In this document: in pieces, positions 26,425 through 36,590 of the stretch
How positions within the stretch are numbered: the first letter of the stretch is position 1
How the letters are laid out: each line of letters opens with the position of its first letter
Origin: an uncultured Pelagibacteraceae bacterium
GTDB lineage: Bacteria > Pseudomonadota > Alphaproteobacteria > Pelagibacterales > Pelagibacteraceae
Length of the DNA stretch: 64,000 bases
Assembly (NCBI GenBank): GCA_902542855.1
Contig: CACBWE010000001.1
Coordinates: forward strand, 36,185 to 100,184
Direction: 5' to 3'
Program-made: the position numbers and the translations under genes
Notes under the pieces: generated by a model
The model's input: the letters and a program-made list of their open reading frames with translations, nothing else
Databases searched by the model: none
Told to the model about the DNA's origin: nothing

Positions 26425-28710
26425 ATGAAAAAAACAAAAATTGATCACTATACAGATAAAGAAGCTTTAGATTTTCATAAAGACAAAAAACCTGGAAAGA
26501 TTGAGATTATTTCTTCAAAAAATATGACAACTAAGCGTGATCTCGCTTTAGCTTATTCTCCAGGAGTTGCTGCTCCTGTAAAAAAGATAAGTGAAAATCC
26601 AGAAGCAGCTTATGATTACACGAGTAAAGGAAACCTTGTTGCTGTAATAAGTAATGGTTCGGCAATATTAGGAATGGGAAATTTAGGTGCTCTTGCATCA
26701 AAGCCTGTGATGGAAGGAAAGGCCGTGTTATTTAAAAGATTTGCGGATATCGATTCAATAGATTTAGAGATTGATTGTGCAGATTCAGACGAAATCATAA
26801 ATTCAATTAAAAATTTTGCACCTAGTTTTGGTGGAATAAATTTAGAAGACATAGCAGCCCCAGATTGTTTTATAATAGAACAAAAATTAAAAGAAATTTT
26901 GGATATTCCTGTTTTTCATGATGATCAACATGGAACAGCAATTATAACAACCGCAGCATTAATTAATGCCTTAGATATTTGTGGTAAATCAATTAAAAAA
27001 ATTAAAGTTGTAGTAAATGGTGCAGGAGCTTCAGCACAAGCTTGTACTGAGTTATTTAAAAATTCAGGAGTAAAATCTGAAAATATAATAATGCTAGATA
27101 GAAAGGGCGTTATTTACGAAGGAAGAACTGAGGGAATTGATCAATGGAAATCCAGATATGCAGTTAAAACTAAAAATAGAACTTTAAAGGATGCTGTTAA
27201 AGGTGCAGATGTTTTTTTAGGATTATCTGCAAAAGGTGTTCTAAAAAAAGAAATGGTTAAATCTATGGCAAAAAATCCAATTATATTTGCTTGTGCTAAT
27301 CCTGATCCAGAAATTACTCCAGAGGAAATTAGTGAGGTTAGAAATGATGCAATTGTTGCAACAGGGAGATCAGACTACCCTAATCAAGTAAATAATTTAA
27401 TTGGATTTCCTTATATCTTTAGAGGAGCTTTAGATGTGAGATCTAAAACGATAAATGAAGAAATGAAGGTTGCTGCAGCTAATGCAATAGCTAAGCTTGC
27501 AAGAGAAGATGTTCCTGATGAAGTTGTTGCAGCTATGGGTGGAGAAAGACCTCATTATGGAAAAGATTATATTATTCCATCTACATTTGATCCAAGATTA
27601 ATTAGTGTAATACCAGCGGCTGTAGCAAAAGCAGCCATAGATAGTGGAGCAGCTAGAAAAAATATAGATGATTTTGAAGTTTATAAAGATCAACTAAAAC
27701 AAAGACTAGATCCAACCGTTACCATCATGCAGGGTATTAATTCATTTATTAAGAAAAATCAGAAAAGAATAGTTTTTGCAGATGGTGAAGATGAAAATAC
27801 TTTAAAAGCAGCTATAGCATTCAAAAATTCAAAATTAGGTATTCCAATCCTGGTTGGTAAAGAAAGTAAAATTAAAGAACAAATTAAAAATATTGGTTAT
27901 AGTGAGAGTTTTGACATTGAAGTTGTTAATTCAAAAGATGAAGAAAAAAGAAAAAGATACGTTAAACATTTATTTGAAAAATTACAAAGAGAACAAGGAT
28001 TATTAGAACGAGATTGTGACAGAATGATTAGAAATGATAGGGTTGTCTGGGCTACTAGTATGGTTGCCTGCGGTGATGCTGATGGTGCTGTAACAGGCAA
28101 TACAAGACGATTTGGTGCTTCATTTGAAAAAATTAAGCAAGTTGTTGATGTAAGAAAAGGTGAGATTATGTTTGGTTTAAACATGATCGTTCATAAAGGG
28201 AGAACTATTTTTGTTGGTGATACAAGTGTCCATGAATATCCAACTTCTGAACAAATGGCTGAAATGGCGATATCTACAGCAAGAGTAGTTAGACTTTTTG
28301 GATTTGATCCTAAAGTTGCTTTTGTATCCCACTCTACATTTGGGCAACCTCTTACTAGTAGAACAAAACATATTCGAAACGCAGTTGAGATATTAAAAGA
28401 AAGAAAAGTAGACTTTGAATTTGATGGAGATATGCAGCCTGATGTTGCTCTTAATCCAGAGTATGAGGAACTTTATCCTTTTGCAAAGATAGTTGGTAAA
28501 GCAAACATTTTAATAATGCCTGGACAACATAGTGCAGCAATTTCTTACAAATTAATGAAAACTATAGGTGAAACAAAAGTGATTGGACCATTATTAATTG
28601 GACTTGGGCTTCCGATAGAAATTGCACCTTTAAGATCATCAACTTCTGAGATACTTAATTTAGCATCGATTGCTGCTTATTCTTCCCAAGTGATTGATTA
28701 CAAAAAATAA
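26425..28710 (+). CDS. maeB: NADP-dependent malic enzyme with phosphotransacetylase-like domain
   Basis: Oxidative decarboxylation of malate to pyruvate and CO2 with NADP. 761 residues from ATG 26425; an upstream in-frame start at 26347 would run through the murJ promoter region and adds non-family sequence. Domain order: malic enzyme N-terminal domain (LALAYSPGVAAPV, NGSAILGMGNLGALASKPVMEGK), NAD-binding domain (VVNGAGASAQACTELF; ANPDPEITPEE), and a C-terminal PTA-like domain from about residue 440 that regulates the enzyme in the MaeB class rather than making acetyl phosphate. The stop codon abuts the stop of the convergent BON gene with no gap. Confidence 0.97.
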   Translation: MKKTKIDHYTDKEALDFHKDKKPGKIEIISSKNMTTKRDLALAYSPGVAAPVKKISENPEAAYDYTSKGNLVAVISNGSAILGMGNLGALASKPVMEGKAVLFKRFADIDSIDLEIDCADSDEIINSIKNFAPSFGGINLEDIAAPDCFIIEQKLKEILDIPVFHDDQHGTAIITTAALINALDICGKSIKKIKVVVNGAGASAQACTELFKNSGVKSENIIMLDRKGVIYEGRTEGIDQWKSRYAVKTKNRTLKDAVKGADVFLGLSAKGVLKKEMVKSMAKNPIIFACANPDPEITPEEISEVRNDAIVATGRSDYPNQVNNLIGFPYIFRGALDVRSKTINEEMKVAAANAIAKLAREDVPDEVVAAMGGERPHYGKDYIIPSTFDPRLISVIPAAVAKAAIDSGAARKNIDDFEVYKDQLKQRLDPTVTIMQGINSFIKKNQKRIVFADGEDENTLKAAIAFKNSKLGIPILVGKESKIKEQIKNIGYSESFDIEVVNSKDEEKRKRYVKHLFEKLQREQGLLERDCDRMIRNDRVVWATSMVACGDADGAVTGNTRRFGASFEKIKQVVDVRKGEIMFGLNMIVHKGRTIFVGDTSVHEYPTSEQMAEMAISTARVVRLFGFDPKVAFVSHSTFGQPLTSRTKHIRNAVEILKERKVDFEFDGDMQPDVALNPEYEELYPFAKIVGKANILIMPGQHSAAISYKLMKTIGETKVIGPLLIGLGLPIEIAPLRSSTSEILNLASIAAYSSQVIDYKK

Positions 28711-29304
28711 TTATTCCCTTTGAATTCTTAAATCTTCAACAAGAATAATACTGGCAATTACATCTTCGACATCAAGTATTTCTTTTGCTTCACTTATAAC
28801 TAAATCCTTTTCCTCTGAAGTTAAGGCAATACCATAAATATAGATTTTCTTTTTATATGTATCTATTTGGTAGTTAGTTGCCTTAATATTTTTATTAACA
28901 ATTATAGCTGTTCTAAGTTGAGAAGTAATTAAAACATCTTTTGCGGACTGTTTAAAATTAAATTCTTCTTTAATTTTGATATCATTTCTTACAGATCTAG
29001 CGCCTTTCGTTTCCCAGGCTAGTTTTGTTATTAATAATTTTTCTTCTGGACTATCTACTTTTCCAGTTATAAAAATTCGACCATCTAAAACTTTTGTTTT
29101 AACTGAAATAAGATATTTTTTATCTTTAGCTAATATTTTAGCACTAATAGTTTTTTGCATTATAGAGTCATCTATTTGAGTGCCCACTGTTCTAGGATCT
29201 AATGCAACAGAAACACCAGTTCCAAAAAGACCTTTAGAACCAACCCCAACACAACCAGTTAAAATAAAACTTATTAAAACAAAAATTAATATTTTATTTT
29301 TCAT
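28711..29304 (-). CDS. BON-domain lipoprotein (DolP/OsmY-like)
   Basis: 197 residues with a lipoprotein signal ending LTGC (Cys18), so lipid-anchored. Two BON domains follow (about 50-115 and 120-190), each with the alternating hydrophobic pattern and VLDGRIFITGKV / IDTYKKKIYIYGIA strands. The architecture is that of DolP (YraP), an outer-membrane lipoprotein that maintains envelope integrity. It overlaps rsmI by 11 bases, and an LppC-family gene lies just beyond, recalling the E. coli rsmI(yraL)-lpoA-yraN-diaA-dolP cluster. Confidence 0.88.
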   Translation of the reverse strand: MKNKILIFVLISFILTGCVGVGSKGLFGTGVSVALDPRTVGTQIDDSIMQKTISAKILAKDKKYLISVKTKVLDGRIFITGKVDSPEEKLLITKLAWETKGARSVRNDIKIKEEFNFKQSAKDVLITSQLRTAIIVNKNIKATNYQIDTYKKKIYIYGIALTSEEKDLVISEAKEILDVEDVIASIILVEDLRIQRE

Positions 29305-30157
29305 TTTTTAGTTCTAAACAATAATTGTATATTTCTTTTTTAGATACGTTAGTACTTTGACTTAAAATATCTATAATTTCTTTAATAGACAATTTATTAA
29401 TCATTTTTTTAATCATATTCATATCTGATTCACTTAATTTTTGAGATAGATTTTTGTGTATTTTTTTTTCAGAAACAACAACAGTTAACTCGCCTTTTGG
29501 TTCTTTTTCAAATAATTCTAATTCATCAACATTTTTTCTAATAAATTCTTCGTATATTTTTGTTATTTCTCTACAAAAAACTATCTTTCTTCCTGCAAAA
29601 TTCTTTTTTATTTCAGGTATAATTCTATTAATTTTTTTTGGAGAAATAAAAAAAACTAAGGAATTTTCAAATTCTGAGAATTTTTTTAATTCATTAGATA
29701 ATTGCTGTTTTTTATCTGGGAAAAAACCACAAAACAAAAATTTATCTGAAAAACCACTAATTGAAACAGCTGCGGCAACAGCCGAAGGTCCAGGAATAGG
29801 AAATATTTTAATCTCGTTATTAATACACTCATTAACTAAAATTGAACCAGGATCAGAAATACTAGGCGTACCAGCATCTGATATCAAAGAAATTATTTTT
29901 CCAGATTTTAGATACTCAATAATTTTTAATACATTTTTTTTTTCATTAAATTTATGATTTGAAATTAATTTTGATTTTATTTGATATTTATTTAAAAGGT
30001 TTTTTGAAACACGAGTATCTTCGCATAAAATATAATTAGACTGCTGCAAAATTTCAATTGCTCTTAAAGTTATATCTTTTAGATTTCCCAAAGGAGTTGA
30101 TACCAAATAAAGACCATTTTCATATTCTTTTAATTTAAATTGTGGTTTTATGATCAT
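29294..30157 (-). CDS. rsmI: 16S rRNA 2'-O-ribose C1402 methyltransferase
   Basis: SAM-dependent tetrapyrrole-methylase-fold enzyme that methylates C1402 in the ribosomal decoding centre. 287 residues; motifs GLYLVSTPLGNLKDITLRA, ILCEDTRVSKNLL, ISDAGTPSISDPG and IPGPSAVAAAVSISGF are diagnostic. Divergent from the LppC-like gene with a 34-base gap, and overlapping the BON gene on the same strand. C-terminus is Lys/Ser rich and slightly variable in the family. Confidence 0.96.
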   Translation of the reverse strand: MIIKPQFKLKEYENGLYLVSTPLGNLKDITLRAIEILQQSNYILCEDTRVSKNLLNKYQIKSKLISNHKFNEKKNVLKIIEYLKSGKIISLISDAGTPSISDPGSILVNECINNEIKIFPIPGPSAVAAAVSISGFSDKFLFCGFFPDKKQQLSNELKKFSEFENSLVFFISPKKINRIIPEIKKNFAGRKIVFCREITKIYEEFIRKNVDELELFEKEPKGELTVVVSEKKIHKNLSQKLSESDMNMIKKMINKLSIKEIIDILSQSTNVSKKEIYNYCLELKNEK

Positions 30158-30191
30158 AATTTAGCTTAAAAAATATTATATTAGCATCAAA

Positions 30192-31346
30192 ATGATCAAA
30201 TTAATTAAAATTATTTATTTTATTATTTTAAGTTTTTACTTTCTGTTTTCTCCAAATGTTAATGCTCAAGAAAAAATCAAAATAGGATTATTGGTGCCTA
30301 TGACAGGAGAAAATAAGGAGATTGGAGAGTCGATAATTAAAGCAGTTGGATTAGCGGTCAAAGATATTGATAATGATCTGATAGAAATCTACCCAAAAGA
30401 TACAGCAACTAAAGCTAACCAAACTTTAAAATCAGCATTTGAATTAAGTGAAATGGGTATAAAAATTGTTATAGGCCCTGTGTTCTATGAAAGTTTAACT
30501 TATTTAGATGAAATGAAGGATTTAACTTTTTTATCATTAACCAATAAAACTTTAGATCTTCCAAAAAATGTAATCTCAGCTGGAATTAATTCTACATCAC
30601 AATTTAATACAATAAAAAAATTTTTAAAAACTAATCAAATACAAAGAACTATTTTTTTAACACCAATCCAAGATTATGAATTTGAAATTAAAAGAGGAAT
30701 GAAAAATTCAAAAATTAAAATTTATAAAGATTACGAATATAATATAGAGCCTACAAAACTGACAAAACAAATAGAAGAAATTACAAATTACAGAATAAGA
30801 AAGCAAAATTTAGAGGATGAAATAAAAAGGATAAAAAATTCAAATGATCCAAATAAAGAAAAAAAAATAAAAAGACTTGAAAAAAAATATACTTTGGGTG
30901 GTTTAAATTTTGAAGCTGTTGTAATTGCAGATTTTGATGAAAGTCTAAAAAGTGTATCTACATCACTTTTATATACTGACGTGCTTCCAAAAAATAAATA
31001 TTTTATAACTTTAAATCAATGGTTTGATGAAAGCTTGTTAAATGAAACTGATATCCAACCTTTGTATTATCCATCAATTAATAAAGAAAATTTTGATAGC
31101 TACAAAATAAAGTACTATAACGCATTTAACGAAGATCCAACTCATTTGTCTTTATTAAGTTATGACCTTATTGGCTTAGTTTATTATTTATCGATGAATT
31201 CAAAAATAGAAAACTTAAATAAAATTTTTAAGAAAAAAAATTCTTTCAAAGGAAAAATAGGAATTTTTGATATTAAAAATAATAAAATTTATCACAGACT
31301 TAATTTTTATAAAATTGAAGATCAAAAACTTATAGAAATTTTCTAA
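30192..31346 (+). CDS. LppC/LpoA-family periplasmic penicillin-binding protein activator-like protein
   Basis: 384 residues with a cleavable signal peptide (hydrophobic core to about residue 22, then NVNA-Q). The mature part begins KIKIGLLVPMTGENKEIGESIIKAVGLAV, a periplasmic-binding-protein type 1 fold typical of the LppC domain of LpoA and of branched amino acid receptors. E. coli LpoA is an outer-membrane lipoprotein, but no lipobox cysteine is present here, so the protein should be soluble. Location beside rsmI and the BON gene favours the LpoA-like assignment. Ends 17 bases inside the 3' end of rdgB. Confidence 0.78.
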   Translation: MIKLIKIIYFIILSFYFLFSPNVNAQEKIKIGLLVPMTGENKEIGESIIKAVGLAVKDIDNDLIEIYPKDTATKANQTLKSAFELSEMGIKIVIGPVFYESLTYLDEMKDLTFLSLTNKTLDLPKNVISAGINSTSQFNTIKKFLKTNQIQRTIFLTPIQDYEFEIKRGMKNSKIKIYKDYEYNIEPTKLTKQIEEITNYRIRKQNLEDEIKRIKNSNDPNKEKKIKRLEKKYTLGGLNFEAVVIADFDESLKSVSTSLLYTDVLPKNKYFITLNQWFDESLLNETDIQPLYYPSINKENFDSYKIKYYNAFNEDPTHLSLLSYDLIGLVYYLSMNSKIENLNKIFKKKNSFKGKIGIFDIKNNKIYHRLNFYKIEDQKLIEIF

Positions 31347-31932
31347 TTTTTTTAAAAGCTTGATATCTATGGTCCATTTTATACTTTTGAGATGACGTCA
31401 TTTCTCCAAAAGTTTTTCTTTTTCTTAAAGGAATAAAAATTGGATCATAACCAAATCCATTTTTTCCTTTTGCTTCATGTGAAATATGACCTTCAACTTT
31501 ACCTATGACGCAAGCAATTTTTTTATTAAAGTATGAAATAGAAAGTGCACAAATAAATCTTGCTCTTATTTTTTTGTTTTTCCAATTTTTGTCTTTTTTA
31601 TTTAATTCTCTATAAACTCTTTTTATGGCTTTACTAAAGTCCCCATACTTTCCTCCCCACCTTGCAGAATAAATTCCAGGACTTTTATTTAGAAAATCTA
31701 TTTCCAAACCAGAGTCATCAGCTAAACACAACAATCCTGTCTTTTTTGAAAAATATTTAGATTTGATCAGTGAGTTTTCTTTAAAAGTCTTACCATTTTC
31801 AACTGGGCTTCTAAGATTAAATGTAGATGTAGAATAGATTTTAATTTTTTTAGGCAATAAAGTCTTGATTTCACGTAATTTACCCTTGTTATTAGTACCT
31901 ATTAATAATTTATTAATTTTTTGTTTATACAT
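31330..31932 (-). CDS. rdgB: Non-canonical purine NTP pyrophosphatase (dITP/XTP)
   Basis: Removes deaminated purine nucleotides (ITP, dITP, XTP) before incorporation. 200 residues. Motifs: LLIGTNNKGKLREIKTLL at the N-terminus, CLADDSGLEID with the metal-binding Asp, SPGIYSARWGG, and GFGYDPIFIP followed by a C-terminal DHRYQAFKK. Divergent from grpE (36-base gap). The frequent neighbours hemW and rph are not here. Confidence 0.95.
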   Translation of the reverse strand: MYKQKINKLLIGTNNKGKLREIKTLLPKKIKIYSTSTFNLRSPVENGKTFKENSLIKSKYFSKKTGLLCLADDSGLEIDFLNKSPGIYSARWGGKYGDFSKAIKRVYRELNKKDKNWKNKKIRARFICALSISYFNKKIACVIGKVEGHISHEAKGKNGFGYDPIFIPLRKRKTFGEMTSSQKYKMDHRYQAFKKIRKFL

Positions 31933-31961
31933 CTAGAAATTAAGAAAATGCTTACCATATA
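31933..31961 (+). promoter_or_regulatory. Possible RpoH-type promoter of grpE (weak)
   Basis: CTAGAA (31933-31938), 16 bases, CCATATA (31955-31961), eight bases before the grpE ATG. It resembles the heat-shock form CTTGAA/CCCATNT but with mismatches, and the very short leader makes it uncertain. Confidence 0.25.
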
Positions 31962-31968
31962 AGAGACT

Positions 31969-32631
31969 ATGGAAAAAGAGGAAATCCAAAATAACACTTC
32001 TGCAGATCAAAACGAAGATACTGTAAAAGAAAATGAGAAATCTGAAGAAAATCTAGCAGAAGAAAATAAACAAGAAACAAAACAAGATCCTAAAGAGGAA
32101 GCTAAAGAGCCAACTCCAGAAGAAAAAATTGCTGAACTGGAAGATAAAGTGGCAAGAACTTTTGCTGAAATGGAAAATCAAAGAAGAAGATTTGAAAAAG
32201 AAAAAGAGGATGCTTTTGAATATGGTGGTTATAGTTTTGCAAAAGAAGCATTAAATTTAATTGATAACTTAGATCGATCCAAACATGTTCTTGAAAGCGA
32301 CGATAAATTAAAAGAAACTGAAGCATTAAAAAAGACGCTAGAGCATTTAGATATTATTAAAAAAGATTTAATCTCAATATTTGAAAAAAATAATATTAAA
32401 CCAATTGATAGCCTTAACAAAAAATTAGATCCAAACTTTCATCAAGCAATGATGGAAATTGAGGACGATACGAAAGAACCTGGAACAATAATTCAGGAAA
32501 TTCAAAAAGGCTTTACTATAAAAGACAGATTACTTAGGCCTTCATTAGTAGGAGTGTCAAAAAAAGTTACAATTAAAGATGAAAAAACTGAGGAAAATCA
32601 AGAAAATCAAGAAAATCAAGAAAATAAATAA
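31969..32631 (+). CDS. grpE: Co-chaperone GrpE
   Basis: Nucleotide exchange factor of DnaK. 220 residues: a highly acidic N-terminal tail (about 1-45), long dimerisation coiled coil (KIAELEDKVARTFAEMENQRRRFEKEKEDA), four-helix region, and the C-terminal beta domain with DPNFHQAMMEIEDD and GFTIKDRLLRPSLVGVSKK. The last 12 residues are a triplet repeat ENQ-ENQ-ENQ-ENK from a 9-base tandem repeat. First gene of grpE-dnaK-dnaJ; hrcA, the usual regulator beside grpE, is absent. Confidence 0.96.
   Translation: MEKEEIQNNTSADQNEDTVKENEKSEENLAEENKQETKQDPKEEAKEPTPEEKIAELEDKVARTFAEMENQRRRFEKEKEDAFEYGGYSFAKEALNLIDNLDRSKHVLESDDKLKETEALKKTLEHLDIIKKDLISIFEKNNIKPIDSLNKKLDPNFHQAMMEIEDDTKEPGTIIQEIQKGFTIKDRLLRPSLVGVSKKVTIKDEKTEENQENQENQENK
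32593..32628 (+). repeat. Four 9-base tandem units at the end of grpE
   Basis: GAAAATCAA repeated three times and a fourth unit GAAAATAAA. In frame with grpE, encoding ENQ x3 and ENK. Copy number changes would lengthen or shorten the tail without shifting the frame. Confidence 0.9.
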
Positions 32632-32643
32632 TCATGAGATCAA

Positions 32644-32671
32644 CTTGTAGTTTCACATTTAAACCCTATAT
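32644..32671 (+). promoter_or_regulatory. RpoH (heat-shock sigma) promoter in front of dnaK
   Basis: CTTG (32644-32647), 17-base spacer, CCTATAT (32665-32671), as expected for alphaproteobacterial RpoH promoters (CTTG with a CYTATNT-like -10). It lies in the 63-base grpE-dnaK gap, so dnaK-dnaJ can be made independently of grpE. Confidence 0.6.
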
Positions 32672-32694
32672 GACGGAAGAGAGACATTAATATT

Positions 32695-34620
32695 ATGAGC
32701 AAGATTATTGGAATAGACTTGGGAACAACAAATTCATGTGTTGCTATTATGGAAGGGACACAAGCCAAAGTATTGGAAAATGCTGAGGGAGCAAGAACCA
32801 CTCCATCGGTTGTAGCATTTACAGATGAAAATGAAAAATTGATTGGACAACCAGCAAAAAGACAAGCTGTTACAAATCCAGAAAATACTATTTTTGCAGT
32901 AAAAAGATTAATTGGAAGAAATTTTGATGATCCAACTGTGAAAAAAGATGTAGAAGCTGCACCTTTTAAAATAGTTAACTCTGAAAAAGGTGATGCTTGG
33001 ATTGAAGCCAAAGGTGAAAAATATTCTCCTTCTCAAATATCTGCTTTTATTTTACAAAAAATGAAGGAAACAGCAGAAAAATATTTAGGCCAAGCTGTAA
33101 CTAAAGCTGTGATTACTGTTCCGGCATACTTTAATGATGCACAAAGACAAGCAACAAAAGATGCGGGAAAAATTGCTGGGTTAGAAGTTTTAAGAATTAT
33201 TAATGAACCAACTGCAGCGTCACTTGCTTATGGTTTAGATAAAAAACAAAATAAAAAAATTGCTGTATATGATTTAGGTGGAGGAACATTTGATGTTTCA
33301 ATTTTAGAACTTGGTGACGGTGTTTTCGAAGTTAAATCAACTAATGGTGATACTTTTTTAGGAGGTGAAGATTTTGATAACGCTGTTGTAGACTATTTAG
33401 TTTCTGAATTTAAAAAAGATAATGGTATCGACCTAAAGTCAGATAAACTTGCTTTACAAAGATTAAAAGAAGCTGCTGAAAAAGCAAAAATTGAATTATC
33501 TTCTGCTGAACAAACAGATATAAATTTACCTTTTATTACAGCAGATAAAACAGGTCCAAAACATATTAACCTAAAAATGACTAGAGCAAAACTCGAGGCT
33601 TTAGTTGAAGACTTAATTTCCAGAACAATGCCTCCGTGTAAAACTGCATTAAAAGATGCAGGAATTACTGCTAGTGAAATTGATGAAGTGGTTATGGTTG
33701 GCGGTATGACTAGAATGCCGAAAGTAATCGAGGAAGTAAAAAACTTTTTTGGGAAAGATCCTAACAAAAGTGTAAACCCGGATGAAGTAGTTGCAATGGG
33801 TGCTGCTATTCAGGCAGGTGTTTTACAAGGTGATGTTAAAGATGTACTTTTATTAGATGTAACCCCACTATCACTTGGTATCGAAACACTTGGTGGAGTT
33901 TCTACAAAACTAATAGATAAAAACACAACAATACCAACTAAAAAGAGTCAGGTATTTTCAACTGCAGAAGATAATCAGCCAGCTGTATCAATTAGAGTTC
34001 TACAGGGTGAAAGAGAAATGGCAGCTGATAATAAAGCCTTAGGTAATTTTGAATTAGTGGGTATTGCGCCAGCTCCAAGAGGAGTGCCTCAAATTGAAGT
34101 TACATTTGATATTGATGCTAATGGTATCGTAAATGTTTCAGCAAAAGACAAGGGAACTGGTAAAGAACAAAAGATTCAAATCCAAGCTTCTGGTGGACTA
34201 AGTGATGAAGAAATTGAAAAAATGGTTAAAGATGCAGAAGCTAATAAAGAAGCTGATAAAAAGAAAAGAGAGTCTGTTGATGTTAGAAACCAAGCAGATA
34301 CTCTTATTCACTCTACTGAGAAGAATTTAAAAGAGCATGGATCGAAGATTTCTGATGCAGAGAAAAAAGCAATTGAAGATGCATCAACTGTTGTTAAAGA
34401 GGCTTTAAAAGGTGAAGATATTGAAGATATCAAGAAGAAAACTGAAGCTTTAGTTCAAGCTTCAATGAAACTTGGAGAAGCAATCTATAAATCACAACAA
34501 ACTGCAAAACCAGAGTCTGGAAAAGATGATGGTGGAGATGATGCAGGAAAAAAAGACGAGAATGTTGTTGATGCTGATTTCGAAGAAGTAAAAGACGAGA
34601 ATAAAGAAAAAAGCGCTTAA
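32695..34620 (+). CDS. dnaK: Chaperone DnaK (Hsp70)
   Basis: ATP-dependent folding chaperone. 641 residues: ATPase domain with [50 protein letters not shown] and [17 protein letters not shown]; substrate-binding domain from about 390 ([18 protein letters not shown]); helical lid; and an acidic tail ending [16 protein letters not shown], the GrpE/DnaJ-interacting EEVK-like end. Follows a heat-shock-type promoter and precedes dnaJ by 29 bases. Confidence 0.99.
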   Translation: MSKIIGIDLGTTNSCVAIMEGTQAKVLENAEGARTTPSVVAFTDENEKLIGQPAKRQAVTNPENTIFAVKRLIGRNFDDPTVKKDVEAAPFKIVNSEKGDAWIEAKGEKYSPSQISAFILQKMKETAEKYLGQAVTKAVITVPAYFNDAQRQATKDAGKIAGLEVLRIINEPTAASLAYGLDKKQNKKIAVYDLGGGTFDVSILELGDGVFEVKSTNGDTFLGGEDFDNAVVDYLVSEFKKDNGIDLKSDKLALQRLKEAAEKAKIELSSAEQTDINLPFITADKTGPKHINLKMTRAKLEALVEDLISRTMPPCKTALKDAGITASEIDEVVMVGGMTRMPKVIEEVKNFFGKDPNKSVNPDEVVAMGAAIQAGVLQGDVKDVLLLDVTPLSLGIETLGGVSTKLIDKNTTIPTKKSQVFSTAEDNQPAVSIRVLQGEREMAADNKALGNFELVGIAPAPRGVPQIEVTFDIDANGIVNVSAKDKGTGKEQKIQIQASGGLSDEEIEKMVKDAEANKEADKKKRESVDVRNQADTLIHSTEKNLKEHGSKISDAEKKAIEDASTVVKEALKGEDIEDIKKKTEALVQASMKLGEAIYKSQQTAKPESGKDDGGDDAGKKDENVVDADFEEVKDENKEKSA

Positions 34621-34649
34621 ACTGACATTTAATTGTCTGGGGTAATTTG

Positions 34650-35777
34650 ATGGCTAAAAGAGACTATTATGATGTCCTGGGCGTTAATAAAAGCGCAAGT
34701 CCTGAAGAATTAAAATCTGCATACAGAAAGTTAGCCGTTAAGTATCATCCTGATAAAAATCCAGGAGACTCAAAAGCAGAGGAAAAATTTAAAGAAGCTA
34801 GTGAAGCCTACGGAATACTTTCAGATAAAGAGAAAAAACAAAGCTACGATAACTTTGGTCACGCAGCTTTTGAAAATGGTGGTGGCAGACAAGGTGGGGG
34901 TTTTGGTGGTTTTAGTGGAGCAGACTTTTCAGATATTTTTGAAGATTTTTTTGGAGATTTTGGTGGAGGTGGAAGATCAAGAAGTAGAAAATCAAATAAT
35001 AGAGGTTCTGACCTAAGATACGATCTATCTATTTCATTAGAAGAAGCTTACAATGGGAAGAAACAAGACATTAAATTTTCAACAACAGAACAGTGTGGTA
35101 CATGCAAAGGAAATGGATCTAAACCAGGCTATTCTCCTGACAGGTGCTCATATTGCGGTGGTAATGGTAGAATAAGATCCAATCAAGGTTTCTTTACTGT
35201 ACAACAAACTTGTCCTCAATGTAATGGAAATGGTGAGGAAATAACCAACCCTTGTAATGATTGTAATGGCCAGGGTAAAAAACAAGCATCAAAGAAAATT
35301 TCTGTAACAATTCCAAAAGGTGTTGATGACGGAACAAGAATTAGGCTAGCAGGAAAAGGAGAAGCTGGAACAAGAGGTGGGTCTACAGGTGATCTTTATC
35401 TATTTATTAATGTAAACTCTCATAACTTATTTAAAAGATCTGATGAAAATTTATTTTTTGAATTTCCACTTTCTCTTGCAGATGCAGCATTAGGAACAAC
35501 TATTGAAATTCCAACGATTGATGGTGGAAAGGCTAAAATCAAGATACCCGATGGTACTCAAAATGGTAAACAATTTAGATTAAAAGGTAAAGGTATGCCA
35601 TTTATGAGACGAGGTGATTTTGGTGATTTATATGTTCAAGTAAAAACAGAGGTGCCTGTATATTTAAATAAAAAACAAAAAGAATTATTAGAGCAATTTA
35701 GAGAAATAGAAAACGATAAGTCAAATCCAAGTATTAAAAAATTTTTTCAAAAAGCAAAAGATTTCTGGAAAAACTAA
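34650..35777 (+). CDS. dnaJ: Chaperone DnaJ (Hsp40)
   Basis: Stimulates the DnaK ATPase and delivers substrates. 375 residues from ATG 34650 (an in-frame TTG lies one codon upstream). Full class I architecture: J domain with [10 protein letters not shown] (HPD), Gly/Phe-rich region about 75-110, four zinc repeats [24 protein letters not shown] and CNDCNGQG, then the C-terminal substrate-binding domains. Ends 36 bases before dapB. Confidence 0.98.
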   Translation: MAKRDYYDVLGVNKSASPEELKSAYRKLAVKYHPDKNPGDSKAEEKFKEASEAYGILSDKEKKQSYDNFGHAAFENGGGRQGGGFGGFSGADFSDIFEDFFGDFGGGGRSRSRKSNNRGSDLRYDLSISLEEAYNGKKQDIKFSTTEQCGTCKGNGSKPGYSPDRCSYCGGNGRIRSNQGFFTVQQTCPQCNGNGEEITNPCNDCNGQGKKQASKKISVTIPKGVDDGTRIRLAGKGEAGTRGGSTGDLYLFINVNSHNLFKRSDENLFFEFPLSLADAALGTTIEIPTIDGGKAKIKIPDGTQNGKQFRLKGKGMPFMRRGDFGDLYVQVKTEVPVYLNKKQKELLEQFREIENDKSNPSIKKFFQKAKDFWKN

Positions 35778-35813
35778 AAGACTAATCTTTTAAAAAAGGT
35801 TAATATTATCATA

Positions 35814-36590
35814 ATGAAAAAAATTAATTTAGCGATTTCTGGTTGCATGGGAAGAATGGGCCAGCAATTAATTAAATCTTCAAAGAAAAATAAAAACTTT
35901 AAATTAGTTACACTTACAGAAAATAGATTAATAAATAAAAAGTTTAATGGAGTTAAACCTGAATTAAATTCCAACAAAGCTTTTAAAAAAACTGATGTAA
36001 TTGTTGATTTCACAGTACCAAATTGTACGCTCGAAATACTCAGAATAGCTTCAAAACTTAGGAAAAAAGTAGTAATTGGTACTACCGGATTTACCAGAAA
36101 CCAAGAAAATCAAATTAAAAAATTTTCAAAAAAAATACCTATTCTTAAAGCAGGCAATATGAGCTTGGGTGTAAATTTATTAATGTATTTAACTGAGATT
36201 GCCTCAAAATCATTGCATGATGAGTACTTAAGTAAAATATTCGAAGTACATCACAAACATAAAAAAGACTTTCCATCCGGTACTGCTTTAATGCTTGGTA
36301 AAGGAATTGCTGATGGAAAAAATAAAAGTTTATATAACTTAATTGGTAAAAAATTCTTAAATAAAAAATCTTTTCCTTATGGAAAAAAAATTAATTTTAA
36401 TTCAATAAGAAAAGGTGAAATTATAGGAGAACATGAAGTAAAATTCTCAAGTGGAAAAGAAATAATTACATTAAACCATGAGGCTTTTGATAGAGCACTT
36501 TACTCTGATGGGGCATTAACAGCTTCTAAATGGCTAATGAAGAAAAAACCAGGATTATATTCTATGAGAGATTTGCTTAACTTTTCATAA
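35814..36590 (+). CDS. dapB: 4-hydroxy-tetrahydrodipicolinate reductase
   Basis: Second committed step of the diaminopimelate/lysine pathway, using NAD(P)H. 258 residues: nucleotide loop ISGCMGRMGQQLIKS, DVIVDFTVP, VIGTTGF, AGNMSLGVNLL, and the active-site EVHHKHKKDFPSGTALMLG with catalytic His and Lys. A downstream 1-base overlap with nth suggests coupling. The dnaJ-dapB-nth order recurs in alphaproteobacteria. Confidence 0.97.
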   Translation: MKKINLAISGCMGRMGQQLIKSSKKNKNFKLVTLTENRLINKKFNGVKPELNSNKAFKKTDVIVDFTVPNCTLEILRIASKLRKKVVIGTTGFTRNQENQIKKFSKKIPILKAGNMSLGVNLLMYLTEIASKSLHDEYLSKIFEVHHKHKKDFPSGTALMLGKGIADGKNKSLYNLIGKKFLNKKSFPYGKKINFNSIRKGEIIGEHEVKFSSGKEIITLNHEAFDRALYSDGALTASKWLMKKKPGLYSMRDLLNFS

